This document shows, one piece after another, positions 1-8,509 of a stretch of DNA of 64,000 nt (the stretch's first letter is position 1; each line of letters opens with the position of its first letter). Position numbers and translations under genes: made by a program. The notes under the pieces are model-generated. The model was not told the DNA's origin and ran no database searches. It worked only from the letters and a program-made list of their open reading frames with translations. This stretch comes from Paraglaciecola arctica BSs20135 (GTDB taxonomy: Bacteria; Pseudomonadota; Gammaproteobacteria; Enterobacterales; Alteromonadaceae), in contig NZ_BAEO01000044.1 in the NCBI RefSeq assembly GCF_000314995.1, forward strand, positions 19,151 through 83,150, given 5' to 3'.

Positions 1-1300
1 GTTGTTTACCCCTGAGCACATCAATCAAATATTGACTGGCAACAGTTTGTTTTAGTCTAAACACACAAGACAATACTTTTTGCGCGTCTATCGTTCCATC
101 AAATGCCTTAGGTGGATCGAGGCAAATATCGCAATTACCACAATGCCCTGCAGAATATTCAGCAAAATAATTGAGTAATATTTGGCGGCGACAGGTTTGT
201 GCTTCACCAAAAGCCTCCATGGCTGCAAATTTTTGCAGTTCTACATTGTTTCTTTGTGGATTTTCACCCGTTGATATCCATTGACGTATACGAGCTGCGT
301 CTTTTTCGTCAAATAATAATAAGGCTTCGGCAGGCATACCATCTCTGCCTGCTCGGCCTATTTCTTGATAATAGGATTCTATACTGCGAGGCAGGTCAAA
401 ATGCACCACAAAGCGCACGTTGGATTTGTCTATGCCCATGCCAAATGCAACTGTAGCTACTATTATGTCAATCTTATCTTGTATAAAATCACGCTGTATC
501 TTGTCGCGGATTTCACCTTCAAGACCGGCGTGATAACCCGCACAATTGACGCCATGTTTGGCTAGGGCAATGCTGAGATCATCTACTTTCCTGCGGCTAT
601 TACAATATATAATTCCGCTACCCTCTTGTTGTTTAACAAAAGCTATCGCTTGATCAGTGGCTTTGTATTTAGTGACTTGGTTATAACGGATATTAGGGCG
701 GTCAAAACTGCCTTTGAATATAAAAGGTTGCTGTAAATTAAGCTGTTGGGTGATATCTGCGCGGGTAGCGAGATCGGCAGTAGCTGTCAAACCCATAATA
801 GGGATATTTGGGAATGTTGCTTTTAATTGCCCAAGAAGTCTGTAGTCCTTTCTAAAATCATGACCCCAATGAGAAACACAGTGGGCTTCGTCTACTGCAA
901 TAAGACTAACTGTAAGTCCTTGTAGACGGTGGATAAACTCTAATTGCATAAGACGTTCAGGCGCAACGTAAATTAGCTTATATTTTCCATCCTGCATGCT
1001 TTTATACACGTTGAACATTTCTTGAGGAGACAAGTTGGAATTTATGTAAGCGGCATTGACGCCATAAGTCAAAAGAGCATCGACCTGATCTTTCATTAAC
1101 GATATCAGAGGTGAAACAACAATTGTGAGACCAGGTAACAGCATAGCTGGAATTTGATAACACAATGACTTACCGCCGCCAGTAGGCATAAGTACTAACA
1201 CATCTTTTTGTTGTAATACTTGGGATATAACTTGCGCTTGTCCATCTCGAAAATGATCATAGCCAAAGGTCTGTTTTAATATGTGTTGTGCCTGGGTCAT
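1..1300 (-). CDS. recQ: ATP-dependent DNA helicase RecQ (3' part cut by window edge)
   Basis: This gene runs off the left edge, so only about 433 N-terminal codons are present. Reverse translation from the ATG at 1298-1300 begins MTQAQHILKQTFGYDHF. It shows Walker A MPTGGGKSLCYQ near residues 38-49, the DEAH box in AVDEAHCVSHWGHDF, and the start of the zinc-binding RQC region (AGHCGNCDICLDPPKAF). This is the superfamily 2 RecQ layout. RecQ unwinds DNA 3'-5' in recombination and fork repair. Its place next to a yigI-like fragment and near rarD matches the enterobacterial recQ/yigI/rarD neighbourhood, so it is probably the E. coli RecQ orthologue. A second, longer recQ lies at 40184-42370. Family is certain; the C-terminal HRDC domain cannot be seen. 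Confidence 0.95.
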   Translation of the reverse strand, partial: MTQAQHILKQTFGYDHFRDGQAQVISQVLQQKDVLVLMPTGGGKSLCYQIPAMLLPGLTIVVSPLISLMKDQVDALLTYGVNAAYINSNLSPQEMFNVYKSMQDGKYKLIYVAPERLMQLEFIHRLQGLTVSLIAVDEAHCVSHWGHDFRKDYRLLGQLKATFPNIPIMGLTATADLATRADITQQLNLQQPFIFKGSFDRPNIRYNQVTKYKATDQAIAFVKQQEGSGIIYCNSRRKVDDLSIALAKHGVNCAGYHAGLEGEIRDKIQRDFIQDKIDIIVATVAFGMGIDKSNVRFVVHFDLPRSIESYYQEIGRAGRDGMPAEALLLFDEKDAARIRQWISTGENPQRNNVELQKFAAMEAFGEAQTCRRQILLNYFAEYSAGHCGNCDICLDPPKAFDGTIDAQKVLSCVFRLKQTVASQYLIDVLRGKQ

Positions 1301-1455
1301 TGCAGGTGAAGTCTGTGTTGGATGATCTGACAACTGAAGCTCAAAAGGAATAAGTAAACCACAAGTTTACGTGTTTTTATCTTGAGGTTCACTTGCTAAC
1401 AGGGAATAAATTGCTCAAATTGGAGGTCTTGGGAAATATATCCCAGAGACACTAA

Positions 1456-1662
1456 ATGACATCACAAGAATTACGCGTCTTTGTAATTAATTTTTTTAAC
1501 AACAAAATGTCATTTAATCAGTTGCTTGGCTTTACTGTAAGTCACTTACACTCTGAACATGTAGAAATTAAACTTGTTCGGGACGACAAGTTAATGGGGA
1601 ATCCAGTACATAATCAAAACCAAATGCACATTGTGACAGGAACAGGAACCTATATTATTTAA
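1456..1662 (+). pseudogene. yigI-like hotdog thioesterase with in-frame internal deletion
   Basis: This 68-codon open frame matches both ends of a YigI/PaaI-type acyl-CoA thioesterase but lacks the middle. Residues 1-52 resemble the N-terminus (FVINFFNNKMSFNQLLGFT up to KLMGNPVH). Intact members continue with ILHGGV and the hotdog core. Here the frame passes straight into NQNQMHIVTGTGTYII, which resembles the extreme C-terminus of the family (E. coli YigI ends LHNEEQLYIASATATYMVG). About 85 residues, including the helix that carries the active site, appear deleted in frame, possibly by recombination between the two VHN/LHN-encoding stretches. The alignment is from memory of the family, not a computed search. 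The position beside recQ and near rarD fits yigI. No thioesterase activity is expected. Confidence 0.7.
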
Positions 1663-1821
1663 TAATATAGCGACTCATTTAATTTTCAATTTTACTCGCA
1701 ATATAAGTAATAAAATGCTTTATTAGTGGTTAAGAATTATACATTAGACATTTTTTATTTGGGTTATATACCTTAAACTTTAATTAGTCAGCGGCTAATT
1801 GCAGTATTTTTCAGGGACGTT

Positions 1822-2745
1822 ATGACAGCTTTCCATCACCACCATACCATACTGATTATTGACGATGATGTTGTCAGCATATCCATACTCACCTCGCTTT
1901 TTGCTAAAAAATTTAATATTGAAATAGCCCAAGACGGTAAAGTTGCCTTACAAACTATTATGCTAAAAGATATTGATTTAGTTTTGAGTGTCGTAAATAC
2001 ACCCATAATATCAGGGCAAGAATTGTGTACCTTTGTTAAAAATAGCCAGCTTACCGCGCACATTCCTGTGATGTTTTTGGCAGATAATCCAAGTTTCGAC
2101 GAAGAGGATGAATGTTTAGCTCTCGGGGCGGTAGATTATATCGACAAAAAGATACGGCCAAGCATTTTGGTCTCTCGTGTTTCGAACCAGATGCTCATGG
2201 TTGCTCAGCACAAAAGGCTAGCCCAAGTGTCATGTACTGATGGCTTGACCGGTTTAGCCAACAGAATGCAGTTAGATACTATGTTGAATAAGGAATGGTA
2301 TGCAGCTGTGCGGGGGGGGCATTCGGTTGCAGCATTGATGATCGATATTGATCACTTTAAGCTGTTTAATGACGAGTTTGGTCACTTAGAAGGTGATGCT
2401 TGTTTGAAAATTATTGCTGCTATTATTGCTTCAAGTAAAAGAAGAGAGCGCGATTTTGCCGCGAGATACGGTGGCGAAGAATTTGTACTATTACTTCCCT
2501 TTACTGATTTGAATGGAGCGAAACAGGTAGCACAAGAGTTAATCGAAAATGTGCAAAACCGCAATATTAAATCTGCTAAACAAGCTTCCCACCCGATGGT
2601 CACCATAAGTATAGGTATTTCGGCCTTTAGTCCAACCCATAAAAAAAGTGCTACGGCGGATCCTATCGATTTAATTGATAAGGCTGATATTAATTTATTT
2701 AAAGCCAAGCAAGCGGGTCGTAATCAATATGCAGCCTCTGCTTAG
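1822..2745 (+). CDS. Diguanylate cyclase with degenerate receiver domain (pseudo-REC-GGDEF)
   Basis: A cytoplasmic 307-residue protein with an N-terminal receiver fold (about residues 8-125) and a C-terminal GGDEF domain. The cyclase site is intact (GGEEF at 217-221, with DIDHFKLFND upstream). An RxxD inhibitory site (RERD) lies five residues before GGEEF, so product feedback inhibition by c-di-GMP is expected. The receiver keeps the acidic pocket (IIDDD), but the position of the phospho-accepting Asp is Val57 (DLVLSVVNTP), and the usual Thr/Ser of the switch is Ala (FLADN). It probably cannot be phosphorylated and may dimerise or bind partners constitutively. It is monocistronic after an AT-rich leader (1663-1821). 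A His-rich stretch (HHHH) follows the start. Function in c-di-GMP synthesis is well supported; the input is unknown. Confidence 0.88.
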   Translation: MTAFHHHHTILIIDDDVVSISILTSLFAKKFNIEIAQDGKVALQTIMLKDIDLVLSVVNTPIISGQELCTFVKNSQLTAHIPVMFLADNPSFDEEDECLALGAVDYIDKKIRPSILVSRVSNQMLMVAQHKRLAQVSCTDGLTGLANRMQLDTMLNKEWYAAVRGGHSVAALMIDIDHFKLFNDEFGHLEGDACLKIIAAIIASSKRRERDFAARYGGEEFVLLLPFTDLNGAKQVAQELIENVQNRNIKSAKQASHPMVTISIGISAFSPTHKKSATADPIDLIDKADINLFKAKQAGRNQYAASA

Positions 2746-2761
2746 AGTCATCAATACATCT

Positions 2762-3940
2762 TTAATAAAATCCTAGCGAAATAAAAATACCTACCATCAG
2801 CAGAATGGGAGGCCTAAATAGTTTTAGAACCAGAAATCCAAGGGATACTAGTCCCAAGTCAATATAGCTGTGCACTGCACTAGTAAATACAGGATCATAG
2901 AGTGCCAAAGCCAGAAAGCCAACTACAGCGGCGTTGATACCTGCAGATGCGCCAATAAATTTGGGGTGTTTAACTAGGGACTGCCAGCTATTATTAATGG
3001 TTAAAATCAATAAAAAACCAGGCATAAAAATCGCTAATGTGGCTAGAATAGCACCACTTAGAGGTGCGGAGTGCAACCATTGTGCTCCCATAAATGTTGC
3101 CATAGTGAACATTGGACCGGGCACACCTTGTGCCGCTGCATAGCCAAAAAGAAACTGTTGTTCTGTTAGGGTATTGCCAATACTAGTTTGCAATAGTGGT
3201 AATACTACGTGCCCGCCACCAAATACCAAACTGCCGTTTTTATAAAAGGTAGCAAATAGACCAACAAAAGAATCATATTGACTCACCCCTAGGCTGATTA
3301 AAAATAAGCTGATAAATAGCATCATGGGTGGCCAGGATATTTTTTTGTATATCTGACCTATGCTGACATGGGGAGCTGAGCATTGGCTGGTGATCATGCC
3401 AATTAGCATTGCAATGAGTAACACTAAAATTTGTGTATAAAAGGAATTATATATGACTAATAGTAGAATACTGAGGAGCATTATGAAGATGGACAAGGGA
3501 CTTTTACAAAAACTATTAAACATAGTTATGACCGCGTCTAGCACAACAACAACGGCTAATAATTTTAGGCCGCTACTGACTGAAACCAACCAATTTTCTG
3601 GAGCATCTAAGTTTACATAAACGGCCAACCAATACATCAATACAAATGAGGGTAACGTAAAGCCAATAAAAGCTGCTATTGCTCCCGTTAATCCTGCTTT
3701 TTGCAATCCTATGGCAAATCCAATTTGGCTTGAGCCTGGACCAGGCAAAATTTGACTTAATGAAATCAGTTTGGCGTAGGCATCATTAGAAAGCCATTCC
3801 AGCTTCTGTACAAAAGTGTGCTGGAAATATGCAATATGTGCTGCTGGGCCACCAAAACTAATGCAGCCTAAAACAAAAAATCGCCAAAAAACTTCTAAAT
3901 ACAATATCACTGAATTGTTATCCCTAAGATAATTTTGCAT
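2762..3940 (-). CDS. chrA: Chromate transporter, ChrA/CHR family (two-domain form)
   Basis: A polytopic inner-membrane protein of 392 residues with two homologous halves, as in long-chain ChrA proteins. The N-half carries FGGPAAHIAYF and SQILPGPGSSQIGFAIG; the C-half carries FGGGHVVLPLL and AAAQGVPGPMFTMATF. Together these are the duplicated CHR signature. Characterised members export chromate, probably coupled to protons, though many environmental homologues have not been shown to confer resistance. The ATG at 3938-3940 has AAGGCAA just upstream. The gene converges on the pseudo-REC-GGDEF gene with a 16-nt gap and diverges from rarD. No chrB-type regulator is seen nearby. Family is secure; the physiological substrate is inferred. 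Confidence 0.9.
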   Translation of the reverse strand: MQNYLRDNNSVILYLEVFWRFFVLGCISFGGPAAHIAYFQHTFVQKLEWLSNDAYAKLISLSQILPGPGSSQIGFAIGLQKAGLTGAIAAFIGFTLPSFVLMYWLAVYVNLDAPENWLVSVSSGLKLLAVVVVLDAVITMFNSFCKSPLSIFIMLLSILLLVIYNSFYTQILVLLIAMLIGMITSQCSAPHVSIGQIYKKISWPPMMLFISLFLISLGVSQYDSFVGLFATFYKNGSLVFGGGHVVLPLLQTSIGNTLTEQQFLFGYAAAQGVPGPMFTMATFMGAQWLHSAPLSGAILATLAIFMPGFLLILTINNSWQSLVKHPKFIGASAGINAAVVGFLALALYDPVFTSAVHSYIDLGLVSLGFLVLKLFRPPILLMVGIFISLGFY

Positions 3941-4003
3941 TTGCCTTAAGCTTACCCCACACTCCAGCGCAGTATCGAACGTTAGTCAGAATAGGTCAAT
4001 TAG

Positions 4004-4903
4004 TTGAGCGATAAATCAGTAAAAGCAGGGGTTATCTTTGCGCTAGCCGCTTATATAATGTGGGGTATAGCCCCTATGTACTTTAAGTTATTGACTAGTG
4101 TTCCTGCTCTAGAAATTGTAATGCACAGAATAATTTGGTCTGCACTGGTGTTGTGTTTGTTGCTGATTGTACGAAAAAAGTTTAACCAAGTACTAGTGGC
4201 AATGCGCAACCCAAAAGTGATTACTATCTTATCAATAAGTGGATTATTGTTAGCGGTAAACTGGTTGATATTTATCTGGGCTGTAAACAATAATCACTTG
4301 CTAGAGGCTAGTTTGGGTTATTTTATTAATCCTCTCTTTAACGTCTTTCTAGCTCGTTTTTTCTTACAGGAAACTCTAACACGCTTGCAGTTTTTAGCGG
4401 TTTTAGTGGCACTTACGGGTGTGATGTTTTTAATTATCTCACACGGTCAGATCCCTTGGGTTGCTTTAGCGTTAGCTATTACCTTTAGCATATATGGATT
4501 ATTGCGTAAAAAAGTAGCTATAGAATCGATGCCAGGGTTATTCATTGAAAGTAGTATAATGCTGCCGTTTGCATTGTTGTATTGGATTATCATGGAGCCA
4601 TTAAGTGGAAATATGTTGGCAAATAATTTTGATCTAAATGTTAAGCTAATACTTGCGGGCGTCGTAACTACCGCTCCATTGTTATGCTTTACTGCTGCTG
4701 CTAGACGTATCCGTTTTACCACTTTAGGCTTTTTTCAATATGTAGGCCCAAGTCTGATGTTTCTACTGGCAGTGTTGTATTATCAAGAGCCACTAGATGT
4801 TGCACGAGTCGTCACTTTTGTATTTGTTTGGGTTGGATTACTGATTTATGTTTATGATTCACTGCGAATTTATCGTAAATCTAAGTTGGTTAATTGTGAA
4901 TAA
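4004..4903 (+). CDS. rarD: RarD, EamA/DMT-superfamily permease
   Basis: A 299-residue inner-membrane protein with about ten hydrophobic segments arranged as two EamA repeats. The opening GVIFALAAYIMWGIAPMYFKLL and the WLIFIWAVNNNHLLEASLGYFINPL stretch are typical of RarD. RarD proteins are drug/metabolite transporters of uncertain substrate; the name comes from a chloramphenicol-sensitivity phenotype. Translation must begin with TTG at 4004 because an in-frame TAG directly precedes it. In E. coli rarD lies next to yigI and close to recQ, and the same grouping is kept here. It converges on a REC-REC-GGDEF gene, with a short inverted repeat (CTAGCC/GGCTAG, 4910-4924) in the gap that may help termination. 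Confidence 0.9.
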   Translation: MSDKSVKAGVIFALAAYIMWGIAPMYFKLLTSVPALEIVMHRIIWSALVLCLLLIVRKKFNQVLVAMRNPKVITILSISGLLLAVNWLIFIWAVNNNHLLEASLGYFINPLFNVFLARFFLQETLTRLQFLAVLVALTGVMFLIISHGQIPWVALALAITFSIYGLLRKKVAIESMPGLFIESSIMLPFALLYWIIMEPLSGNMLANNFDLNVKLILAGVVTTAPLLCFTAAARRIRFTTLGFFQYVGPSLMFLLAVLYYQEPLDVARVVTFVFVWVGLLIYVYDSLRIYRKSKLVNCE

Positions 4904-4920
4904 GCTTTTCTAGCCTTGGG

Positions 4921-6159
4921 CTAGTCACTTACCACTTGATTTCTGCCACCATTTTTTGCGCTATATAAGTGTTCGTCTGCTAAACGTAACATGGCGTTTA
5001 TTCCTCCTTTGCTGTTGTGAGTTAGTCCAATACTAACGGTACAAGCAAAGCTTTTTTTTTCAAATGTAAGGGTTTTACTGGCAATAGCTTCGCGGAACCC
5101 CTGCATTATTTGCAGAACTTTTTTAGGCGCAGTATTCGAAAAGTACACACAAAACTCTTCACCTCCAAATCTCGCTGCTGTGAAATCCTCAAAGTACTCT
5201 GCGACTAACTTAGCCAGTTCTTTCAAGGTGTAATCACCACAATCATGACCGTAGGTATCATTCACTTTCTTAAAATGATCAATATCAATAATGGCCAAGC
5301 TTTGTAATTTGGGGGTGACTTTTAGACTCGCTGCTACTCTAGTGAAAAAATATCGTCTATTGGGTAAACCGGTTAGATAATCTGAATTGGCCACACGCCT
5401 GATAGTTTCAATATTTTCTAAGCGTTCAACATTTTGCATAATGCGACAGAAAAATTCTTCGTGGCAATAAGGCTTATGCAAGTAATCAGTTGCGCCACTT
5501 TTAATAAATAGTGCAGATAAACCACTTGTGGTATCTGAAGATATGCCAATAATGCCAAGATCTTCTTGAGAATAGGTCTTACGAAGCTCTGAAATCAGCT
5601 TAAGGCCGGACATTCCTGACATTTTCTCATCTATTATTGCTAACTTAATATTGGAATTACTGTGTAAAGACTCCATTCCCTGTTCAGCATTAACTGCTTC
5701 CAAGGTAATAAAATTTTGTCGTCGAAGTAACGCTGTCATTGCGTGTCTACTGGCTCTAGATCCATCAATCACTAACACCCCGACTTTTTTATTTTTATCT
5801 AATCGATTTAATAAACGAGTCAGATATTCATAGACCTGGGCATTTTCTTTGGGAATATAATCCACCACATTCTTATTAAGGATTGTCGTTCTGGTATCTT
5901 CATCGAGTTTATCAGTAACAACTATAGTGGGTAAAAATGATTCAATTGCAAAGTCGATAGCTTCGCCATTTGGGGCGTCTGGTAAATTGAAATCGACCAC
6001 AGCACAAAGATATTCTTCTGGAGCTGAACTAGAAAAAACATGTTTGGCTTCCACTAAGCTAGTGGTGCAAATAGGGCGCAACTTAGCCTGAGTGATTAGA
6101 CTACGCATCAGCTGCATACTAGTTTTGCTGTCTTCGACTATTAATACTTTGCGTTGCAT
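4921..6159 (-). CDS. Tandem receiver diguanylate cyclase (REC-REC-GGDEF, PleD-like layout)
   Basis: A soluble 412-residue response regulator with two receiver domains (about 1-120 and 127-245) and a C-terminal GGDEF domain (about 255-410). REC1 has VEDS and the phospho-accepting Asp56 (VVDFNLPD). REC2 has Asp177 (IIDEKMSGMSG), but its acidic pair is reduced to VIDGS, as in many second receivers of this family. The cyclase motif is GGEEF at 332-336, with DIDHFKKVNDTYGHD. The inhibitory RxxD is absent (YFED precedes FTAARFGGEEF), so feedback inhibition through a primary I-site is unlikely. The enzyme should make c-di-GMP when phosphorylated. No cognate kinase adjoins it. It starts at the ATG at 6157-6159. 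Confidence 0.92.
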   Translation of the reverse strand: MQRKVLIVEDSKTSMQLMRSLITQAKLRPICTTSLVEAKHVFSSSAPEEYLCAVVDFNLPDAPNGEAIDFAIESFLPTIVVTDKLDEDTRTTILNKNVVDYIPKENAQVYEYLTRLLNRLDKNKKVGVLVIDGSRASRHAMTALLRRQNFITLEAVNAEQGMESLHSNSNIKLAIIDEKMSGMSGLKLISELRKTYSQEDLGIIGISSDTTSGLSALFIKSGATDYLHKPYCHEEFFCRIMQNVERLENIETIRRVANSDYLTGLPNRRYFFTRVAASLKVTPKLQSLAIIDIDHFKKVNDTYGHDCGDYTLKELAKLVAEYFEDFTAARFGGEEFCVYFSNTAPKKVLQIMQGFREAIASKTLTFEKKSFACTVSIGLTHNSKGGINAMLRLADEHLYSAKNGGRNQVVSD

Positions 6160-6223
6160 GGGTTAAGTTACTATTGGTAAAAATTTAATTTAGCAGATTA
6201 CTTTGTCTCTAGCTCTGTAAAAA

Positions 6224-8392
6224 TCAGACTTTTGTTAATTTCGCAAATGACATAACTAACCATTTACTGCCAAATTCATCAAAGTTAATTTGCACTCTTG
6301 CATGTTCGCCACTGCCCTCATAATTCAACACAGTACCTTCAGCAAATTTAGGATGTGACACTCTTTCTCCTAATTGGAAACCTGTTGACTCGAACGCAGT
6401 ATGCCCAGTGACCGGAGTAAATCGATTTTGGACTGGTCGAGAAATAGTGGTCCGTAAACGTACTTCTTCGATACAATCGCTTGGGATCTCTTTGATAAAG
6501 CGAGAAGGGGTATGATATTTATCCTGTCCATAGACTCTTCTGTTTTCAGCGTAAGTGATATATAACTTTTGCATGGCCCTTGTCATACCTACATAACAAA
6601 GGCGGCGTTCTTCTTCTATTTTTCCGGGTTCTTCGTTACTCATCTGGCTTGGGAACATGCCTTCTTCTACCCCAGCCATAAATACCAGAGGAAACTCTAG
6701 GCCTTTTGCGGTGTGGATCGTCATCATTTGCACTGCGTCTTGGTGGCTATCGGCTTGGTTATCGCCTGCTTCAAGGGATGCATGGGCTAAAAAAGCAGAC
6801 ATAGGTGTCATATTGTCTGCTTCTTCTGGCACTACAAATTGTTTGCAGGCGGTGACTAATTCCTCCAAGTTTTCAATTCTGGCTTGAGCTTTTTCGCCTT
6901 TTTCTGCTTTATACATGGTAAATAAGCCAGAGTGTTTGATCACATGGTCAGCTTGTTGTTCTAAAGACAGATCTGCTATGTCTTGTGTGAGTTGCGTGAT
7001 TAACTTTGTAAAGGCGCTGAGGGCATTCGAAGCACGGCCTGTCAGGCGATTCTCAGCAAGAATTCGCGTGCTGGCATCCCACATTGATAATTCTGCATCC
7101 CTAGCTAATTCACGAATTTGCGATAAGGTTTTATCACCTAGGCCTCGAGTAGGTGTATTCACAATTCGCTCAAAAGCAGCGTCATCTATGGTCTGATTAA
7201 TAATACGTAAATAACCTAAGGCATCGCGAATTTCCTGGCGCTCAAAAAATCGTAAGCCACCATATATACGGTAGGCAATAGACTCTTGTAATAATGCTTC
7301 TTCTAACACCCGTGATTGCGCGTTATTGCGATATAAAATCGCACAGTCAGACAAGGCATTGCCGTTGTCTCGCCACTCTTTTATTCGTGAAATATTAAAA
7401 CGGGCTTCGTCTAACTCATTAAATCCAGCATACAAAGAAATAGGCTCGCCTTGGCTATCTTCTGTCCACAGCTTTTTACCTAATCTACCTTGGTTATTAT
7501 CAATCACCGCATTGGCGGCTTTTAATATATTGCCAGTAGAACGGTAATTTTGCTCAAGTCTTATGGTCTTTGCGCCCTTAAAATCTCGTAAGAAATGTTG
7601 GATGTTTTCAACATTTGCGCCACGCCAACCATAGATTGATTGATCGTCATCGCCAACAATAATCATATTATTGCTAGGAGCAGCTAGTATGCGTAACCAA
7701 GCATATTGAATATTATTGGTGTCTTGAAATTCGTCTACCAAAATCGCTCTGAAGCGTTTTTGATAATGCTGTAGCACCGCTGGATTGTTTAGCCATAGTT
7801 CATGGGCTCTAAGTAACAATTCAGCAAAATCAACTAATCCAGCACGATCACAAGTCTGTTGATAAGTCTGATAAATTTCACGCATTTTTTGTTGAGTTGC
7901 ATCACCATATGTTTCAATATGTTGTGGGCGTAACCCCTCGTCTTTATTACCATTGATATACCATTGCACATGTTTTGGGGCCCAATGTTTCTCGTCAAGA
8001 TTAAGACTTTTAAGCACGCGTCTTACCAATCGGTATTGATCATCTGAGTCTAAAATAGTGAAATTTTCAGGCAGGCCAACATCAGCATGGTGGGTGCGTA
8101 ATAAGCGATGAGCGATACCATGGAAGGTACCAATCCACATACTATTCAGTGCGCTGCCCTGCAATTGTTCGATACGACCACGCATTTCTTTAGCGGCCTT
8201 ATTGGTAAAAGTCACGGCCAAAATACCATATGGAGCAATGCCCTCAACTTCCATTAACCATGCTATACGATGCACTAAAACCCGGGTTTTACCGCTGCCT
8301 GCTCCCGCTAAAATAAGCATGTCAGATGCAGGCGCCGCCACTGCATCACGTTGTTTGTCGTTTAATTGGTCAAGAAGTCGAGATACATCCAT
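6224..8392 (-). CDS. uvrD: DNA helicase II UvrD
   Basis: A 722-residue superfamily 1A helicase that unwinds DNA 3'-5' in nucleotide excision repair (removal of the UvrC-incised oligomer) and methyl-directed mismatch repair. Visible motifs are Walker A AGAGSGKTRVLVHRIAWLM, motif II VDEFQDTN, motif III VGDDDQSIYGWRGA, QNYRST, and motif VI GMTRA. The C-terminal Tudor-like tail is present (GERVSHPKFAEGTVLNYEG). The frame extends to a TTG three codons upstream, but the ATG at 8390-8392 gives MDVSRLLDQLNDKQ, matching the E. coli start MDVSYLLDSLNDKQ, so that start is chosen. A LexA-like box and a long palindrome lie upstream, consistent with SOS control. In E. coli uvrD follows yigB directly; here cysE is interposed on the other strand. 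Confidence 0.97.
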   Translation of the reverse strand: MDVSRLLDQLNDKQRDAVAAPASDMLILAGAGSGKTRVLVHRIAWLMEVEGIAPYGILAVTFTNKAAKEMRGRIEQLQGSALNSMWIGTFHGIAHRLLRTHHADVGLPENFTILDSDDQYRLVRRVLKSLNLDEKHWAPKHVQWYINGNKDEGLRPQHIETYGDATQQKMREIYQTYQQTCDRAGLVDFAELLLRAHELWLNNPAVLQHYQKRFRAILVDEFQDTNNIQYAWLRILAAPSNNMIIVGDDDQSIYGWRGANVENIQHFLRDFKGAKTIRLEQNYRSTGNILKAANAVIDNNQGRLGKKLWTEDSQGEPISLYAGFNELDEARFNISRIKEWRDNGNALSDCAILYRNNAQSRVLEEALLQESIAYRIYGGLRFFERQEIRDALGYLRIINQTIDDAAFERIVNTPTRGLGDKTLSQIRELARDAELSMWDASTRILAENRLTGRASNALSAFTKLITQLTQDIADLSLEQQADHVIKHSGLFTMYKAEKGEKAQARIENLEELVTACKQFVVPEEADNMTPMSAFLAHASLEAGDNQADSHQDAVQMMTIHTAKGLEFPLVFMAGVEEGMFPSQMSNEEPGKIEEERRLCYVGMTRAMQKLYITYAENRRVYGQDKYHTPSRFIKEIPSDCIEEVRLRTTISRPVQNRFTPVTGHTAFESTGFQLGERVSHPKFAEGTVLNYEGSGEHARVQINFDEFGSKWLVMSFAKLTKV

Positions 8393-8403
8393 TACACACA
8401 AAA

Positions 8404-8431
8404 TATACTAGAAAAATATTTTTCCAGTATA
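8404..8431. promoter_or_regulatory. 28-bp near-perfect palindrome in the uvrD leader
   Basis: The two 14-base halves (8404-8417 and 8418-8431) are reverse complements except at one position. The core is GAAAAATATTTTTC, flanked by TATACTA and CAGTATA. It sits 12 bases before the uvrD ATG. It does not have the CTG-N10-CAG spacing of a LexA box. It could be an operator for an unknown dimeric regulator or an mRNA hairpin near the ribosome site. Confidence 0.5.
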
Positions 8432-8440
8432 TCAGTAACA

Positions 8441-8456
8441 CTGTATTTAAATACAC
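8441..8456. promoter_or_regulatory. LexA (SOS) box-like operator between uvrD and cysE
   Basis: The 16-mer CTGTATTTAAATACAC matches the gammaproteobacterial LexA consensus CTG-TATATATATA-CAG closely. The main defect is the last base (CAC instead of CAG). E. coli uvrD is a known LexA target, so this placement upstream of uvrD fits expectation. A promoter for cysE must also lie in this 117-bp region. Confidence 0.55.
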
Positions 8457-8509
8457 TAAACTCATCCCAATATAGATTGTAATTGCTTAAATTACATTGC
8501 AGAGAAACT

